A DNA stretch of 25,412 nt, from NCBI GenBank assembly GCA_004524515.1, contig SDNV01000029.1, forward strand, positions 1 to 25,412, written 5' to 3'. A model generated the notes under the pieces. It made no database searches and had not been told where the DNA came from. It was given only the letters and a program-made list of their open reading frames with translations. The position numbers were made by a program, and so were the translations under genes. Positions 1 to 7,771 of the stretch are shown here, one piece after another (within the stretch, counting starts at the first letter, position 1; each line of letters begins with the position of its first letter). The stretch is from Promethearchaeota archaeon (GTDB taxonomy: Archaea; Asgardarchaeota; Lokiarchaeia; Sigynarchaeales; SOKP01).

Positions 1-11
1 AATAAAATGCC

Positions 12-428
12 TTAACCGGATTTAACAGGATCAATTCTTTTTAGTCTTTTTATCTTATCAAAATCTTTATCATGAGAATATATTTTTTTTATATCATATT
101 CTAAAAGACTAGCAGCAATTAATGAATCTCGACCACCAGTTTTATATTCATCTGCAATCTCAAAAGCAAGTAAGATTGTAGAAACCGAGATTTCCAAGAC
201 ATTAATATTTTCAGAATCAATGATAGAAATAAGTCTTTTTTTGACCTCTGATCCATCATACTTGTATGCATTTACAAGAGCATGATAGCTTTCCATTAAT
301 ACTATGGATGGGATTGAAATTGTCTCTTTTCCCTCTGCGATATTCTTTAAAAGATTTCTACATTCCGAATGTTCCGGTAAATCTTGATTTAAAGCGTATA
401 CGATTATATTTGAATCCATTCCTTTCAT
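12..428 (-). CDS. PIN-domain ribonuclease, VapC-like toxin
   Basis: Small PIN-fold protein, most likely the RNase toxin of a VapBC-type pair. Counting from an upstream GTG at 437, the conserved acidic residues are visible: D8 in MDSNIIVYAL, E49 in LMESYHAL, D104 in GGRDSLIAAS, and D123/D125 in SHDKDFDKI. These are the Mg-binding positions of the PIN family. The length of about 138 residues is normal for VapC. I chose the ATG at 428 because it overlaps the antitoxin stop in a 4-bp ATGA, which implies translational coupling; GTG 437 and ATG 419 are alternatives. The C-terminus is complete. RNase activity and target are inferred from the family. The organism could also use this protein as a non-toxic PIN nuclease. 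Confidence 0.85.
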   Translation of the reverse strand: MKGMDSNIIVYALNQDLPEHSECRNLLKNIAEGKETISIPSIVLMESYHALVNAYKYDGSEVKKRLISIIDSENINVLEISVSTILLAFEIADEYKTGGRDSLIAASLLEYDIKKIYSHDKDFDKIKRLKRIDPVKSG

Positions 429-655
429 TTTGTCCACATATTTTTAGTTGCTTTTATCGCATCGATCCCTTTAGCTCCATTTGACAAAGGTTTATCTAAT
501 ATCTCTAATATTTGTTTTTTATTCTCAGATTTCTTTCTAAGTTCATGACAAAAAATAAGATATTCTGCTATTTTCATATCTAACTTAGCAGCTTCTTTTT
601 TTATTTCCCACCATTTACCTTTTAGCTTGTCACTAATTACAATATTAGTTCTCAT
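425..655 (-). CDS. Putative VapB-like antitoxin (ribbon-helix-helix type)
   Basis: 76-residue protein encoded immediately upstream of the PIN toxin, with overlapping stop and start codons. Residues 1-40 look like a ribbon-helix-helix fold: a short strand (TNIVISDKLKG) followed by two predicted helices (KWWEIKKEAAKLDMKIAEYL). The lysine-rich rest would be the toxin-binding tail. The position, size and a palindrome 8 bp upstream of the ATG support an autoregulating antitoxin. The fold call is by eye and the primary sequence is weakly conserved. The family could also be an archaeal DUF-type antitoxin rather than a classical RHH protein. Confidence 0.68.
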   Translation of the reverse strand: MRTNIVISDKLKGKWWEIKKEAAKLDMKIAEYLIFCHELRKKSENKKQILEILDKPLSNGAKGIDAIKATKNMWTK

Positions 656-662
656 ATATGTA

Positions 663-708
663 AGTATGTATTACATACTAAAATATTTTTGTATTTTTAA
701 TTTTATAA
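663..708 (-). promoter_or_regulatory. Promoter and palindromic operator of the toxin-antitoxin pair
   Basis: Positions 663-679 form a perfect 17-bp palindrome with 8-bp arms, AGTATGTA-T-TACATACT. Read on the minus strand, a TATA-like TTATAAAATT lies at 708-699. A start site about 26 bases downstream would fall inside the palindrome. The antitoxin ATG is at 655. This is the arrangement expected of an operator bound by the antitoxin or toxin-antitoxin complex to repress its own promoter. The palindrome is seen directly; its role is inference. Confidence 0.55.
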
Positions 709-1143
709 TGACTTAATAAAATTATGTTAAGGAACAATAATAATTGAGTTAAACAATTATAAAAAATCAATCTTGAATAATGTCTTTCAAAATTGTCCTA
801 TCTTTATCAATTTTTATGTTATTATGCTAATTCTTTTATCTAGTCTTCTATTTCCAGTGGTATGAGTCATTGATTTTATGAACCAATACTAAATTGAAGA
901 TATTCCCTAGTTAAACAACATCATTAAACGAATGTGATCCAATCTGATCTATATATTCGGGACAGAAATAAAAAATTTTTTTATTAAAATTATGAATTTT
1001 TTTTGTCGATTGGATCTGGTCAATAATATCACTCGGATTTCATAGTATCAAACAACACATTTAAATATAAGTAATGGTAATCTTAATATAAGTACTTAAT
1101 TTTTATTTTGTCTTGAAAATTAAGGAAAATAACCTAAATAAGG
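680..1143. other. Gene-free AT-rich stretch between the TA pair and the histone gene
   Basis: No protein gene, tRNA or rRNA is recognisable on either strand in this stretch of about 460 bases; only very short open frames occur, such as a 16-codon one at 780-830. It holds a spaced inverted repeat (936-944 with 1008-1016), annotated separately, and a 10-bp palindrome TAAGTACTTA at 1089-1098. The sequence TTTAAATATAAG near 1060-1071 could be a second TATA element, but nothing confirms it. Confidence 0.5.
936..1016. repeat. Spaced inverted repeat, 9-bp arms
   Basis: GATCCAATC at 936-944 is exactly mirrored by GATTGGATC at 1008-1016, with 63 bases of very AT-rich sequence between. In RNA this could close a long weak hairpin. 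On DNA it could be a paired protein-binding site or the ends of a decayed small element. No target-site duplication is visible at its edges. Nine matching bases in such AT-rich DNA, with GC-containing arms, is only mildly suggestive. Confidence 0.3.
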
Positions 1144-1187
1144 TTTATAATTAATAAAACAAATAAAAATTAAAAAAATAGTGGAGG
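1144..1187 (+). promoter_or_regulatory. Histone promoter and strong Shine-Dalgarno
   Basis: A TATA-like TTTATAATTAA lies at 1144-1154, which would place transcription start near 1175. A perfect GGAGG ribosome-binding site follows at 1183-1187, 11 bases before the histone ATG. Few other genes in this window have so clear a Shine-Dalgarno, which suggests high expression. The promoter assignment is inference from spacing. Confidence 0.5.
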
Positions 1188-1198
1188 AATGAGAAAAT

Positions 1199-1405
1199 AT
1201 GGCAGCTTTTGCATGGTCACCCTTGCGCGCTTTGATGAAAAAGGCAGGTGCTGAAATTGTAAGTCGCGCAGCGGTTGATAAGTTAATGGATTACCTTGAA
1301 GAATATGCCAAGGAATTAACTGCATGTGCCCTTGATATTGCCAAACACTCAGGAAGAAAGAAAGTAACTCAACAAGATATGAAAATCGCAATTGGTTTGA
1401 TTTAA
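1199..1405 (+). CDS. Archaeal histone (HMf-type histone fold)
   Basis: 68-residue single histone fold that packages DNA as dimers and larger assemblies. Visible landmarks are R10 before helix 1, the AGAE turn at 16-19, a long central helix (residues 25-49, DKLMDYLEEYAKELTACALDIAKH), the loop GRKKVT at 52-57, and D60 of the final helix, which forms the conserved R-D clamp. It has a short N-terminal addition (MAAFAWSP) and ends at AIGLI without the usual basic tip. The position equivalent to DNA-contacting R19 of HMfB is isoleucine (I20), and the threonine of the RKT loop is lysine (K55). There are no long tails. It is monocistronic, with a strong ribosome-binding site and a poly-T terminator downstream. 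Confidence 0.95.
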   Translation: MAAFAWSPLRALMKKAGAEIVSRAAVDKLMDYLEEYAKELTACALDIAKHSGRKKVTQQDMKIAIGLI

Positions 1406-1464
1406 ATTAAATATCTTGCCCTTCTTGAGCTTGGTAAATCCTTATGGGCTTAAAAACTAAAAAA

Positions 1465-1483
1465 TTTTTTTTTATTTTTTTTT
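1465..1483 (+). terminator. Oligo-T transcription terminator of the histone gene
   Basis: Two runs of nine T separated by one A follow the histone stop by about 60 bases. Uninterrupted T tracts on the non-template strand are the known intrinsic termination signal of archaeal RNA polymerase. No strong hairpin precedes it; only a 4-bp GCCC/GGGC pairing is visible in the 3' untranslated region. Confidence 0.6.
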
Positions 1484-1638
1484 ATTGTTTATTATTTGCG
1501 GATAAGTGCTAAATAAATTACTAAGTATAATACTGTGAGAAATTGTTATCGAAAAATATTCTTAACAGTATTATTAAACTTAAATAAGATTTAATTTACA
1601 CATTATTAATTTCAAATCTATTTTCAAGAATAAGAAAT

Positions 1639-2835
1639 ATGTCTTATGATGTTGTGGTGTCAGGGGCAGGTCCGGCGGGTTCTAAGTGTGCTGAAGTTAT
1701 AGCAAAAGCAGGTTATAATGTTGCCCTCATCGAGAAAGATATTAATTTTCGAAAGCCATGTGGAGGGGGGATACCAAGGAGAAGCATTTATGATTTTTAT
1801 CCCCAATTAAAAAGATTAAATTTAGTTAAAAAAAACTATTTAGCGATGTTTTCTGCGGATGGTCATAAACTTGAGCAGACTTTTGAAGTGGCTGATGATG
1901 ATCCGATCGTGATGGACAGATTGGAATTTGATAATTTAGCGAGAAATGTTGCTCTTGATGCCGGAGCAGAATTGTTTGATAAAAATGTTTCGTATGATTT
2001 TATGTATAAAAATTTAAATCGAGTTGGAATTAAAACAAGTACGTCTATGGGTAAAAAGGACTATTTAGCAAATATAATTATCGTTGCAGATGGAATGAGC
2101 TCCAAATTAGCAAATAAATCCGGTTTAAAAGCAAAATGGAAGCCTTTAGATATCGGAATAGGGAAAGCAGAGATATTAGAGGGTGAAAGCAACTTAAATC
2201 CAAAAGGAACATATTTTCTTTTTAAAAAATATGGATATGGTTGGATTTTTCCAATTGATAACTCTAAATTCAATATTGGTACAATCACTTATCATGAAAA
2301 TAATTTGAAATATAATATCGATAATTTGTATAAAGAATTTCTTCATGAATCACGAAATAATAATTTTTTATTAAAAAAGAACTATAAAGTTTTATGGTCG
2401 GCCACATTTCCCGAACCTGCAACAGGAGTCTTAGAGGATAGTCTTTATGGAGATAATATTTTACTTATAGGAGACACTGCAGGATTTGTTGCTCCAATAA
2501 GTGGAGAGGGAATACATTATGCGATTGAGTCGGGTCAGATAGCTGGGGAAACTGCTATAAATGCTTTAGAAAGAGAAGATTTTACTAAAAATTCCTTAAA
2601 GGAGTTCAAAAAACATCCAAAGATTAAAAAAATTATTAGGACTTTTAAATTCCAGAGAAAATTTGTGAATTTCTTTTATGAGAAAGAAGGTGCTAATCTC
2701 AATAAGACCTTTAAGATGGCTGAAGAGAATGAAGAATTTAAAGAAATTGTGAAAGACACTTTTATATTTGGTAAAACCCCTCCAAAAGATTTTATATTAA
2801 CTATAAAAGGTAAAAATAATATAATTATTAATTAA
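1639..2835 (+). CDS. Geranylgeranyl reductase family FAD protein (paralog 1)
   Basis: 398-residue flavoprotein of the geranylgeranyl reductase family. These enzymes saturate the isoprenoid chains of archaeal ether lipids, acting at the membrane. It has an N-terminal Rossmann FAD site GAGPAGS (9-15), an acidic residue E32 ending strand 2, and the family KPCGGG element at 39-44, whose cysteine is near the flavin. YGYGWIFP lies at 198-205 and the second FAD motif GDTAGF at 278-283, followed by PISGEGIH. Length is normal. The next gene is a close paralog 28 bp downstream, so the two are probably co-transcribed. Whether the substrate is a digeranylgeranyl lipid, another polyprenyl chain or a quinone side chain cannot be read from the sequence. 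Confidence 0.9.
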   Translation: MSYDVVVSGAGPAGSKCAEVIAKAGYNVALIEKDINFRKPCGGGIPRRSIYDFYPQLKRLNLVKKNYLAMFSADGHKLEQTFEVADDDPIVMDRLEFDNLARNVALDAGAELFDKNVSYDFMYKNLNRVGIKTSTSMGKKDYLANIIIVADGMSSKLANKSGLKAKWKPLDIGIGKAEILEGESNLNPKGTYFLFKKYGYGWIFPIDNSKFNIGTITYHENNLKYNIDNLYKEFLHESRNNNFLLKKNYKVLWSATFPEPATGVLEDSLYGDNILLIGDTAGFVAPISGEGIHYAIESGQIAGETAINALEREDFTKNSLKEFKKHPKIKKIIRTFKFQRKFVNFFYEKEGANLNKTFKMAEENEEFKEIVKDTFIFGKTPPKDFILTIKGKNNIIIN

Positions 2836-2863
2836 ATTTTCAACACTAATATAAAAAATTTTA

Positions 2864-4045
2864 ATGATGTATGATATAGTTATTTCGGGAGCTGGTCCCG
2901 CTGGCTCCAGATGTGCTGAAATCCTAGCGAAGAATGGATTTAAAGTCGCCTTAATTGAAAAGGATGTTAATTGGAGAAAACCGTGTGGTGGTGGAGTAAG
3001 CGCAAGAATTATGTCCAAGTATTATCCTCAGTTGAAAAAATTGAATCCGCTTCGTTTAAATGGGGCCTTAATGTTTTCCGCAGAATATTTTAAAATGGAA
3101 TATAGTTGGGAACAACAAGGTACCGATTCAATAATAATAGATCGTTTAGAATTTGATAATTTCATAAGAACCATCGCAGTTAATGAAGGAGCAGAACTTT
3201 TTGATAAAAATATCTCATTTGACTTCATAGTGAAAGATCAAAAAAAAGTAGGCATTAAAACTAAAACCCCAGAAGGGATTAAAGAATATTTGGGTAAAAT
3301 TATAGTAATTGCCGATGGTATGAGTTCCAAATTGGCGGTAAAATCTGGTTTGAGAGAACGCTGGCAAATTAAAGATTTAGGTCTAGCAAAATGCTCAATA
3401 TTAGAAGGTGAAAACAACTTAGAAAAAAATAAAATGTACATCTATTTTAGAGCATACAAAGGTTATGGTTGGATTTTTCCTATAAGTGATAAAAGATTTA
3501 ACATCGGGTGCGGTACCTTCGCAGAAGATAACCTTAAATATAATTTAAACCAGATTTTTGAAGAATTTAAAAATGATCCTAACATTAAACAATATTTTCC
3601 TATGTCTAGTTATAAAGAAATATGGACTGGATCTTATCCGCTTTCGGCGATTGGTGTGTTAGAAAAATCATTAATAAAAGACAATATAATGATTATAGGA
3701 GACGCCGCAGGATTTGTATCTCCCATAAGTGGAGAGGGGATACATCCAAGTATTGTATCTGGTCAAATAGCAGCAGAAGCAGCAATGCAAGCTCTCCAAA
3801 ATGATGATATATCTGATCGAACTTTGAAGCATTATAAACAACATCCTTATATTAAAAAAATTCTTAGAAATTTCAAATTAAAACGTTCAATGGTCGAATT
3901 TTTTTATGAAAATGATGGTAAAAATCTTGATACTATGTTCAAATTAGCTAGAGATGATTTAGATTTTAGAAATCAGGTAATTAATATGTTCTTTTTCAAT
4001 GCTGCACCCTCAAAAGATTTTTTTGCAAAAATCAGAGCTTCTTAG
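2864..4045 (+). CDS. Geranylgeranyl reductase family FAD protein (paralog 2)
   Basis: 393 residues, aligning with the preceding gene almost end to end with very few gaps; roughly half the positions match by eye. It carries the same landmarks: GAGPAGS (9-15), E32, KPCGGG (39-44), YGWIFP (201-206), GDAAGF (280s) and PISGEGIH. Both copies keep every motif, so neither looks like a decaying duplicate. Two ATG codons sit in tandem at 2864 and 2867; either may start translation. A tandem pair suggests different substrates or reduction of different double bonds of the lipid chains, but this is inference. The next gene is convergent, 41 bp downstream. Confidence 0.9.
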   Translation: MMYDIVISGAGPAGSRCAEILAKNGFKVALIEKDVNWRKPCGGGVSARIMSKYYPQLKKLNPLRLNGALMFSAEYFKMEYSWEQQGTDSIIIDRLEFDNFIRTIAVNEGAELFDKNISFDFIVKDQKKVGIKTKTPEGIKEYLGKIIVIADGMSSKLAVKSGLRERWQIKDLGLAKCSILEGENNLEKNKMYIYFRAYKGYGWIFPISDKRFNIGCGTFAEDNLKYNLNQIFEEFKNDPNIKQYFPMSSYKEIWTGSYPLSAIGVLEKSLIKDNIMIIGDAAGFVSPISGEGIHPSIVSGQIAAEAAMQALQNDDISDRTLKHYKQHPYIKKILRNFKLKRSMVEFFYENDGKNLDTMFKLARDDLDFRNQVINMFFFNAAPSKDFFAKIRAS

Positions 4046-4086
4046 CGATAATTTGGAGAATATAATTAGCAAATTTATTAATAGGA

Positions 4087-5040
4087 TTAATTTTTCAAAA
4101 TCCATTGATTCGCGGTAACTTCAATAACCTTTTTTTTTTCAATAAGTTCTCTTATATGACTAGTAATCATATTGTTTTCAAAAAAAAATAAAATACTATC
4201 TCCTTTTCGAGAGTTTATGTAATCTTCACTAAAAAACAAACCTTTAAAAATTAAATCATCTAATTTTTTAGGTTCATCAATATCAAGCATTAATAGAAGT
4301 TTCTCATTAATATTATCCATTTTTTTTAAAAGATCATTAAATAATTTAGGTTGCTTTTCAAAAATAATAGGACCATGTCCGCTAGTAATTATATATTCAT
4401 CATTTAAGTAAATTTTTTCAATCTTTTTGATTGAGTCTCTCACATCTTTTAAATTGCTATATTTAAAACCGTACCACGCCCCCATTTTCGTTAATCCTAT
4501 ATCAGAAACAAATAAAATTTTTCTTTTTTGTTTACTTATACCCTCAATTGAGAATGCTGTATGACCAGGCGAGTGTCCAGGTATATGAAGTGTTTTAAGA
4601 CGTATATTTTTAAATTCAAATTCGGTTCCGGGATTAAAACCTATTACAGAATTTAATTCTTTGAAATTCAATTCTTTAAAAGCAAATTTTTTAAACTCAT
4701 CTCCTATTCCAAAATCGAGCGTGCCGTTAGCCTTAATAAAATTATTAAAATCTTTTAAATATTCATTTTCGGGAATTGGACAATAAATCTTTATTTTAGG
4801 ATCGAATTCTTCATAAAAATGCAAATTATAGACATGATCTAAATGGACATGAGACACAAAATATGAGTTGATTTGATTTTTTACTATTTCCATAATCTCT
4901 TTTTTATAAAAACAATTGCAATCAATCAGAATATTTCCCGAATTCTTATTTTTGATAAAAATTCCATTACATTTAAACCAAAATTGAGAATCTGAATATA
5001 CCAGAAATATTCCATCTACAATTTTTTCATAAATTAACAT
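4087..5040 (-). CDS. Metallo-beta-lactamase-fold hydrolase with C-terminal helical/winged-helix region
   Basis: 317-residue MBL-fold protein. The metal-binding set is complete: H64-x-H66-x-D68-H69 in SHVHLDH, H156 in HIPGHSPGH, D180 in FVSDIG, and H222 in SGHGPI. This predicts a binuclear zinc (or iron) hydrolase of the glyoxalase II-like type. Residues 230-317 form a helical tail that resembles the winged-helix extension of LACTB2-like members, which in some relatives is linked to RNA cleavage. Substrate is unknown: thioesters, lactones and nucleic acids are all possible. Translation starts at ATG 5040, 53 bp from the divergent symporter start at 5094, so the two may share a regulatory region. 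No signal peptide; cytoplasmic. Confidence 0.85.
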   Translation of the reverse strand: MLIYEKIVDGIFLVYSDSQFWFKCNGIFIKNKNSGNILIDCNCFYKKEIMEIVKNQINSYFVSHVHLDHVYNLHFYEEFDPKIKIYCPIPENEYLKDFNNFIKANGTLDFGIGDEFKKFAFKELNFKELNSVIGFNPGTEFEFKNIRLKTLHIPGHSPGHTAFSIEGISKQKRKILFVSDIGLTKMGAWYGFKYSNLKDVRDSIKKIEKIYLNDEYIITSGHGPIIFEKQPKLFNDLLKKMDNINEKLLLMLDIDEPKKLDDLIFKGLFFSEDYINSRKGDSILFFFENNMITSHIRELIEKKKVIEVTANQWILKN

Positions 5041-5093
5041 ATAATGAAAGAAAACTTCAAAATAAATTAAGATTTTTGAAACATATATGTATT

Positions 5094-6539
5094 ATGGAGT
5101 TTAAAAAAGATAGAATTTCAATTAAAACTAAAATAAATTATGGACTGGGAGGATTTGGGCTCCAATTAACAACTGGATTATTTGCAGCCTGGACTTTAAC
5201 TTATTATATTAAGATTGTCGGAATTGATCCTTTATTATGGTCTCTTGCTTGGTTAATTTATTTTGGATGGAATGCTATAAATGATCCTTTATTTGGATTT
5301 TTATCGGATCATACTAAAACGAGATATGGACGAAGAATTCCCTATCTAATGGTGTGCAGTCCATTATTATCATTATTTTTTATTTTATTGTATTTTACTC
5401 CTTTAGAAAGTGATCAATGGGGCTTTTTTCTTTGGTTATTATTTACTCTAATTTCTTATGATAGTTTTTTTACAATTGTAGCACTTTGTTATAATTCTCT
5501 TTTAAGTGAATTGACTATTGAACCTGAGGAAAGAGTTAAATTAAATCTTTTTGCAGGAACTGGAGTGGGTTTAGGAGTAGGAATAACATATGTTCTTCCT
5601 CTTCTATTGATACAGAATGTCCAACCCTATAGTCAAAATAGACTTATGTTTCAAACAATTGTTATTGTACTAGCGATATTAGGTGCTATATTTTTAGCTT
5701 TTGCTGCATTTGGTATAAAAGAAAGACCAGAACTACTTCCTGAAAAAGAGGAAAATCTTGCTTTATGGGATTCTATTAAATACACTTTTAAGAATAAAAG
5801 TTTTATAACTTTTGTAATTTTTAATTTTACTATTACTTATGTTGTTAGCGCACTCTTGTCCAATTTTCCTTTTTTCATCCAAGATGTACTAAATGTTTCT
5901 GGAGATACTCTTTTATCTTCTCTGCCATTAATACTATTTGTCATTTTCTCAACAGTAGGATTACCTTTAGGATTCTTTTTAAATAAAAAATATGGGAATA
6001 AACGAACTGTTTTTTTGCTTTCCATTATGGTGGTGCTTGGTTTGATAATAGTCACATTCACAGAAAATATGATTCTTGTAAATATTTCATTTGTTATTAT
6101 CGGATTAAGTTTTTCTGGAATCTCTTTACTTATCTTTACATTATTAGCAGATATCGTCGATGAGGATGAATTGAATACAGGAGTGAGAAGAGAAGGGATG
6201 TATTTTGGTACGAATGCATTGGTAACGAAACCAGCTCAATCAGTTTCAGCAGCAATTTCAGGATTAGTATTTTATCTTACAGCGTATAATCAAAATTTAG
6301 GACCGGGAGGGAGTCAACCAGAAAGTGCAATATTTGGCATAAAATTATTAATAGGGTTAATACCAGCATTGTTTATACTTATAGGAATGATATTTTTATG
6401 GTATTATCCTCTCGAAGGTCAGAGTAAAGAATACTGGGAAATGAAAAATAAGGTTAAAGTATTGCATGAGAAAAAATTGCTAAGATGTCGGGAAAGATTA
6501 GCTTGTTTAGGAAATGAAAACCAAAATATTGATGATTAA
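5094..6539 (+). CDS. Sugar:cation symporter, GPH/MelB-like MFS transporter
   Basis: Integral membrane transporter of about 481 residues with roughly 12 hydrophobic segments. It belongs to the glycoside-pentoside-hexuronide:cation symporter (MFS_2) branch. Diagnostic features are the N-terminal YGLGGFG segment, the NDPLFGFLSDHTKTRYGRR stretch (MFS loop 2-3 motif as seen in MelB-type carriers), and a second-half repeat with KKYGNKR. The open frame extends to a TTG at 5076, but ATG 5094 starts directly before the conserved N-terminus and is preferred. The D-lyxose isomerase gene follows 35 bp later on the same strand, which suggests import of a pentose or hexose that the isomerase then converts. 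Substrate and coupling ion (Na+ or H+) are inferred only. Confidence 0.85.
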   Translation: MEFKKDRISIKTKINYGLGGFGLQLTTGLFAAWTLTYYIKIVGIDPLLWSLAWLIYFGWNAINDPLFGFLSDHTKTRYGRRIPYLMVCSPLLSLFFILLYFTPLESDQWGFFLWLLFTLISYDSFFTIVALCYNSLLSELTIEPEERVKLNLFAGTGVGLGVGITYVLPLLLIQNVQPYSQNRLMFQTIVIVLAILGAIFLAFAAFGIKERPELLPEKEENLALWDSIKYTFKNKSFITFVIFNFTITYVVSALLSNFPFFIQDVLNVSGDTLLSSLPLILFVIFSTVGLPLGFFLNKKYGNKRTVFLLSIMVVLGLIIVTFTENMILVNISFVIIGLSFSGISLLIFTLLADIVDEDELNTGVRREGMYFGTNALVTKPAQSVSAAISGLVFYLTAYNQNLGPGGSQPESAIFGIKLLIGLIPALFILIGMIFLWYYPLEGQSKEYWEMKNKVKVLHEKKLLRCRERLACLGNENQNIDD

Positions 6540-6574
6540 TAAACAATTATTCTATATTTTAATTAGTGATTTTA

Positions 6575-7264
6575 ATGAAAAGATCTGATATAAACAGAAT
6601 AATGAGAGAAGCCGTAAAATTTTTCGAAGATCAAAAATTTTTTCTGCCCAAATTTGCTTATTGGACAATTAAAGATTGGAAAAATAAAGGTAAGGAAATA
6701 CAAGAAATTATAATTAATAAATTGGGTTGGGATATCACTGATTATGGGAGCGAAGATTTCTCAAAAATTGGATTATTACATTTTACTATAAGGAATGGTA
6801 ATGTTAAAGATATTCTAAAGGGAGGGAAACCTTATTGTGAAAAAATTATGATTTTAAAGGATGGACAAGCATTACCCATGCATTTCCACTATAATAAAAT
6901 CGAGGATATTATAAATCGTGGTGGAGGGATATTACAGATTCAAATATATAATTCCACTAAAGATGAACAGTTAGCAAATACCCAGGTTAAAGTTTCTATT
7001 GATGGGGAGAGCAGGACTTATGAAGCTGGGTTTATTATAGAGTTATATCCTGGGGATTCCATAACATTAAAAAATAAAGTATATCATAATTTCAAGGCAA
7101 AAGAAGGATATGGTAAGGTTCTTATTGGTGAAGTATCAAGTGTAAATGACGACTACACGGATAATAAATTTTTAAAAAATATCAATAGATTTGGCGAAAT
7201 AGATGAAGATGAAAAACCCCTTTATTTGTTATATGATGATTATGAAAAATATATTCAAATTTAA
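6575..7264 (+). CDS. D-lyxose ketol-isomerase
   Basis: 229-residue cupin-fold sugar isomerase of the D-lyxose isomerase family, which converts D-lyxose to D-xylulose and often D-mannose to D-fructose using a divalent metal. Recognisable family segments are FAYWTIKDWK, GWDITDYG, FTIRNG, EKIMILKDGQ and the metal site PMHFHYNKIEDIINRGGG. Counting from ATG 6575, the likely ligands are H103, H105, E110 and H171 (VYHNF). A GTG at 6566 would add three residues; ATG is preferred because MKRSDIN matches the usual start. It is coupled to the sugar symporter just upstream. No xylulokinase is present nearby, so the fate of the product is unknown. Confidence 0.9.
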   Translation: MKRSDINRIMREAVKFFEDQKFFLPKFAYWTIKDWKNKGKEIQEIIINKLGWDITDYGSEDFSKIGLLHFTIRNGNVKDILKGGKPYCEKIMILKDGQALPMHFHYNKIEDIINRGGGILQIQIYNSTKDEQLANTQVKVSIDGESRTYEAGFIIELYPGDSITLKNKVYHNFKAKEGYGKVLIGEVSSVNDDYTDNKFLKNINRFGEIDEDEKPLYLLYDDYEKYIQI

Positions 7265-7377
7265 AATATTAAAAAAAATTTATTTATTGATTTAATAAGA
7301 CTGAAGAAAGAAAAAAAATTGAAAAATAATCATTTTTTAATTTAATTTAATTTACATAACTATTGGAGATTTAAGAA

Positions 7378-7725
7378 ATGGAAGATTATAAATTAACTAA
7401 GGAAGAACTTGAGATGCTTTATGAGGTACTTTTTAGAAGAATCATGGAAATTATGAAAAATCCTGATGTTGATAAGGATCCCTTTAATGAATTGATTAAT
7501 AGATTAAGCACTTTAAGTACAATTTTTAGTTTTAAAAGTATGATATCAATTATTCCAGAATTAGTAGCATATGCCATAAGATATGGAATGATGGTTGAAA
7601 AAGCATATCAGGAAGAAGGTTTAGATCTAGACGAGGAAATACAAGAAAAAGATGAAGCTGAGAGACAAAAAATGAGACTTTCAAGAATGAAAGAAGACAT
7701 GGATAAAATAAATTTATACTTATAA
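7378..7725 (+). CDS. Hypothetical helical protein, 115 residues
   Basis: I do not recognise this protein. It is mostly alpha-helical and charged, with a moderately hydrophobic centre (about residues 44-70, STLSTIFSFKSMISIIPELV) that is too short and polar for a convincing membrane anchor. The C-terminal third is a charged likely coiled coil ending in NLYL. A good Shine-Dalgarno, GGAG at 7365-7368, lies 9 bases before the ATG, supporting a real gene. It is separated from the isomerase by 113 AT-rich bases and probably has its own promoter. The downstream neighbour is convergent, so context gives no function. Confidence 0.75.
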   Translation: MEDYKLTKEELEMLYEVLFRRIMEIMKNPDVDKDPFNELINRLSTLSTIFSFKSMISIIPELVAYAIRYGMMVEKAYQEEGLDLDEEIQEKDEAERQKMRLSRMKEDMDKINLYL

Positions 7726-7771
7726 TTTCAAATTTATCTTTTTTTATAATAGTACCAGCTGTTTTATGATA

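Noticed and set aside
780..830. 16-codon hydrophobic open frame (MSFKIVLSLSIFMLLC)
   Set aside because: Small membrane-toxin look, but too short, with no ribosome-binding site or promoter; expected by chance in AT-rich DNA.
1170..1391. Open frame antisense to the histone gene
   Set aside because: Low-quality peptide with no domain, fully overlapping a clear histone with promoter and ribosome-binding site on the other strand.
1413..1449. Hairpin terminator after the histone (GCCC/GGGC)
   Set aside because: Only four paired bases with a long loop; the oligo-T tract alone explains termination.
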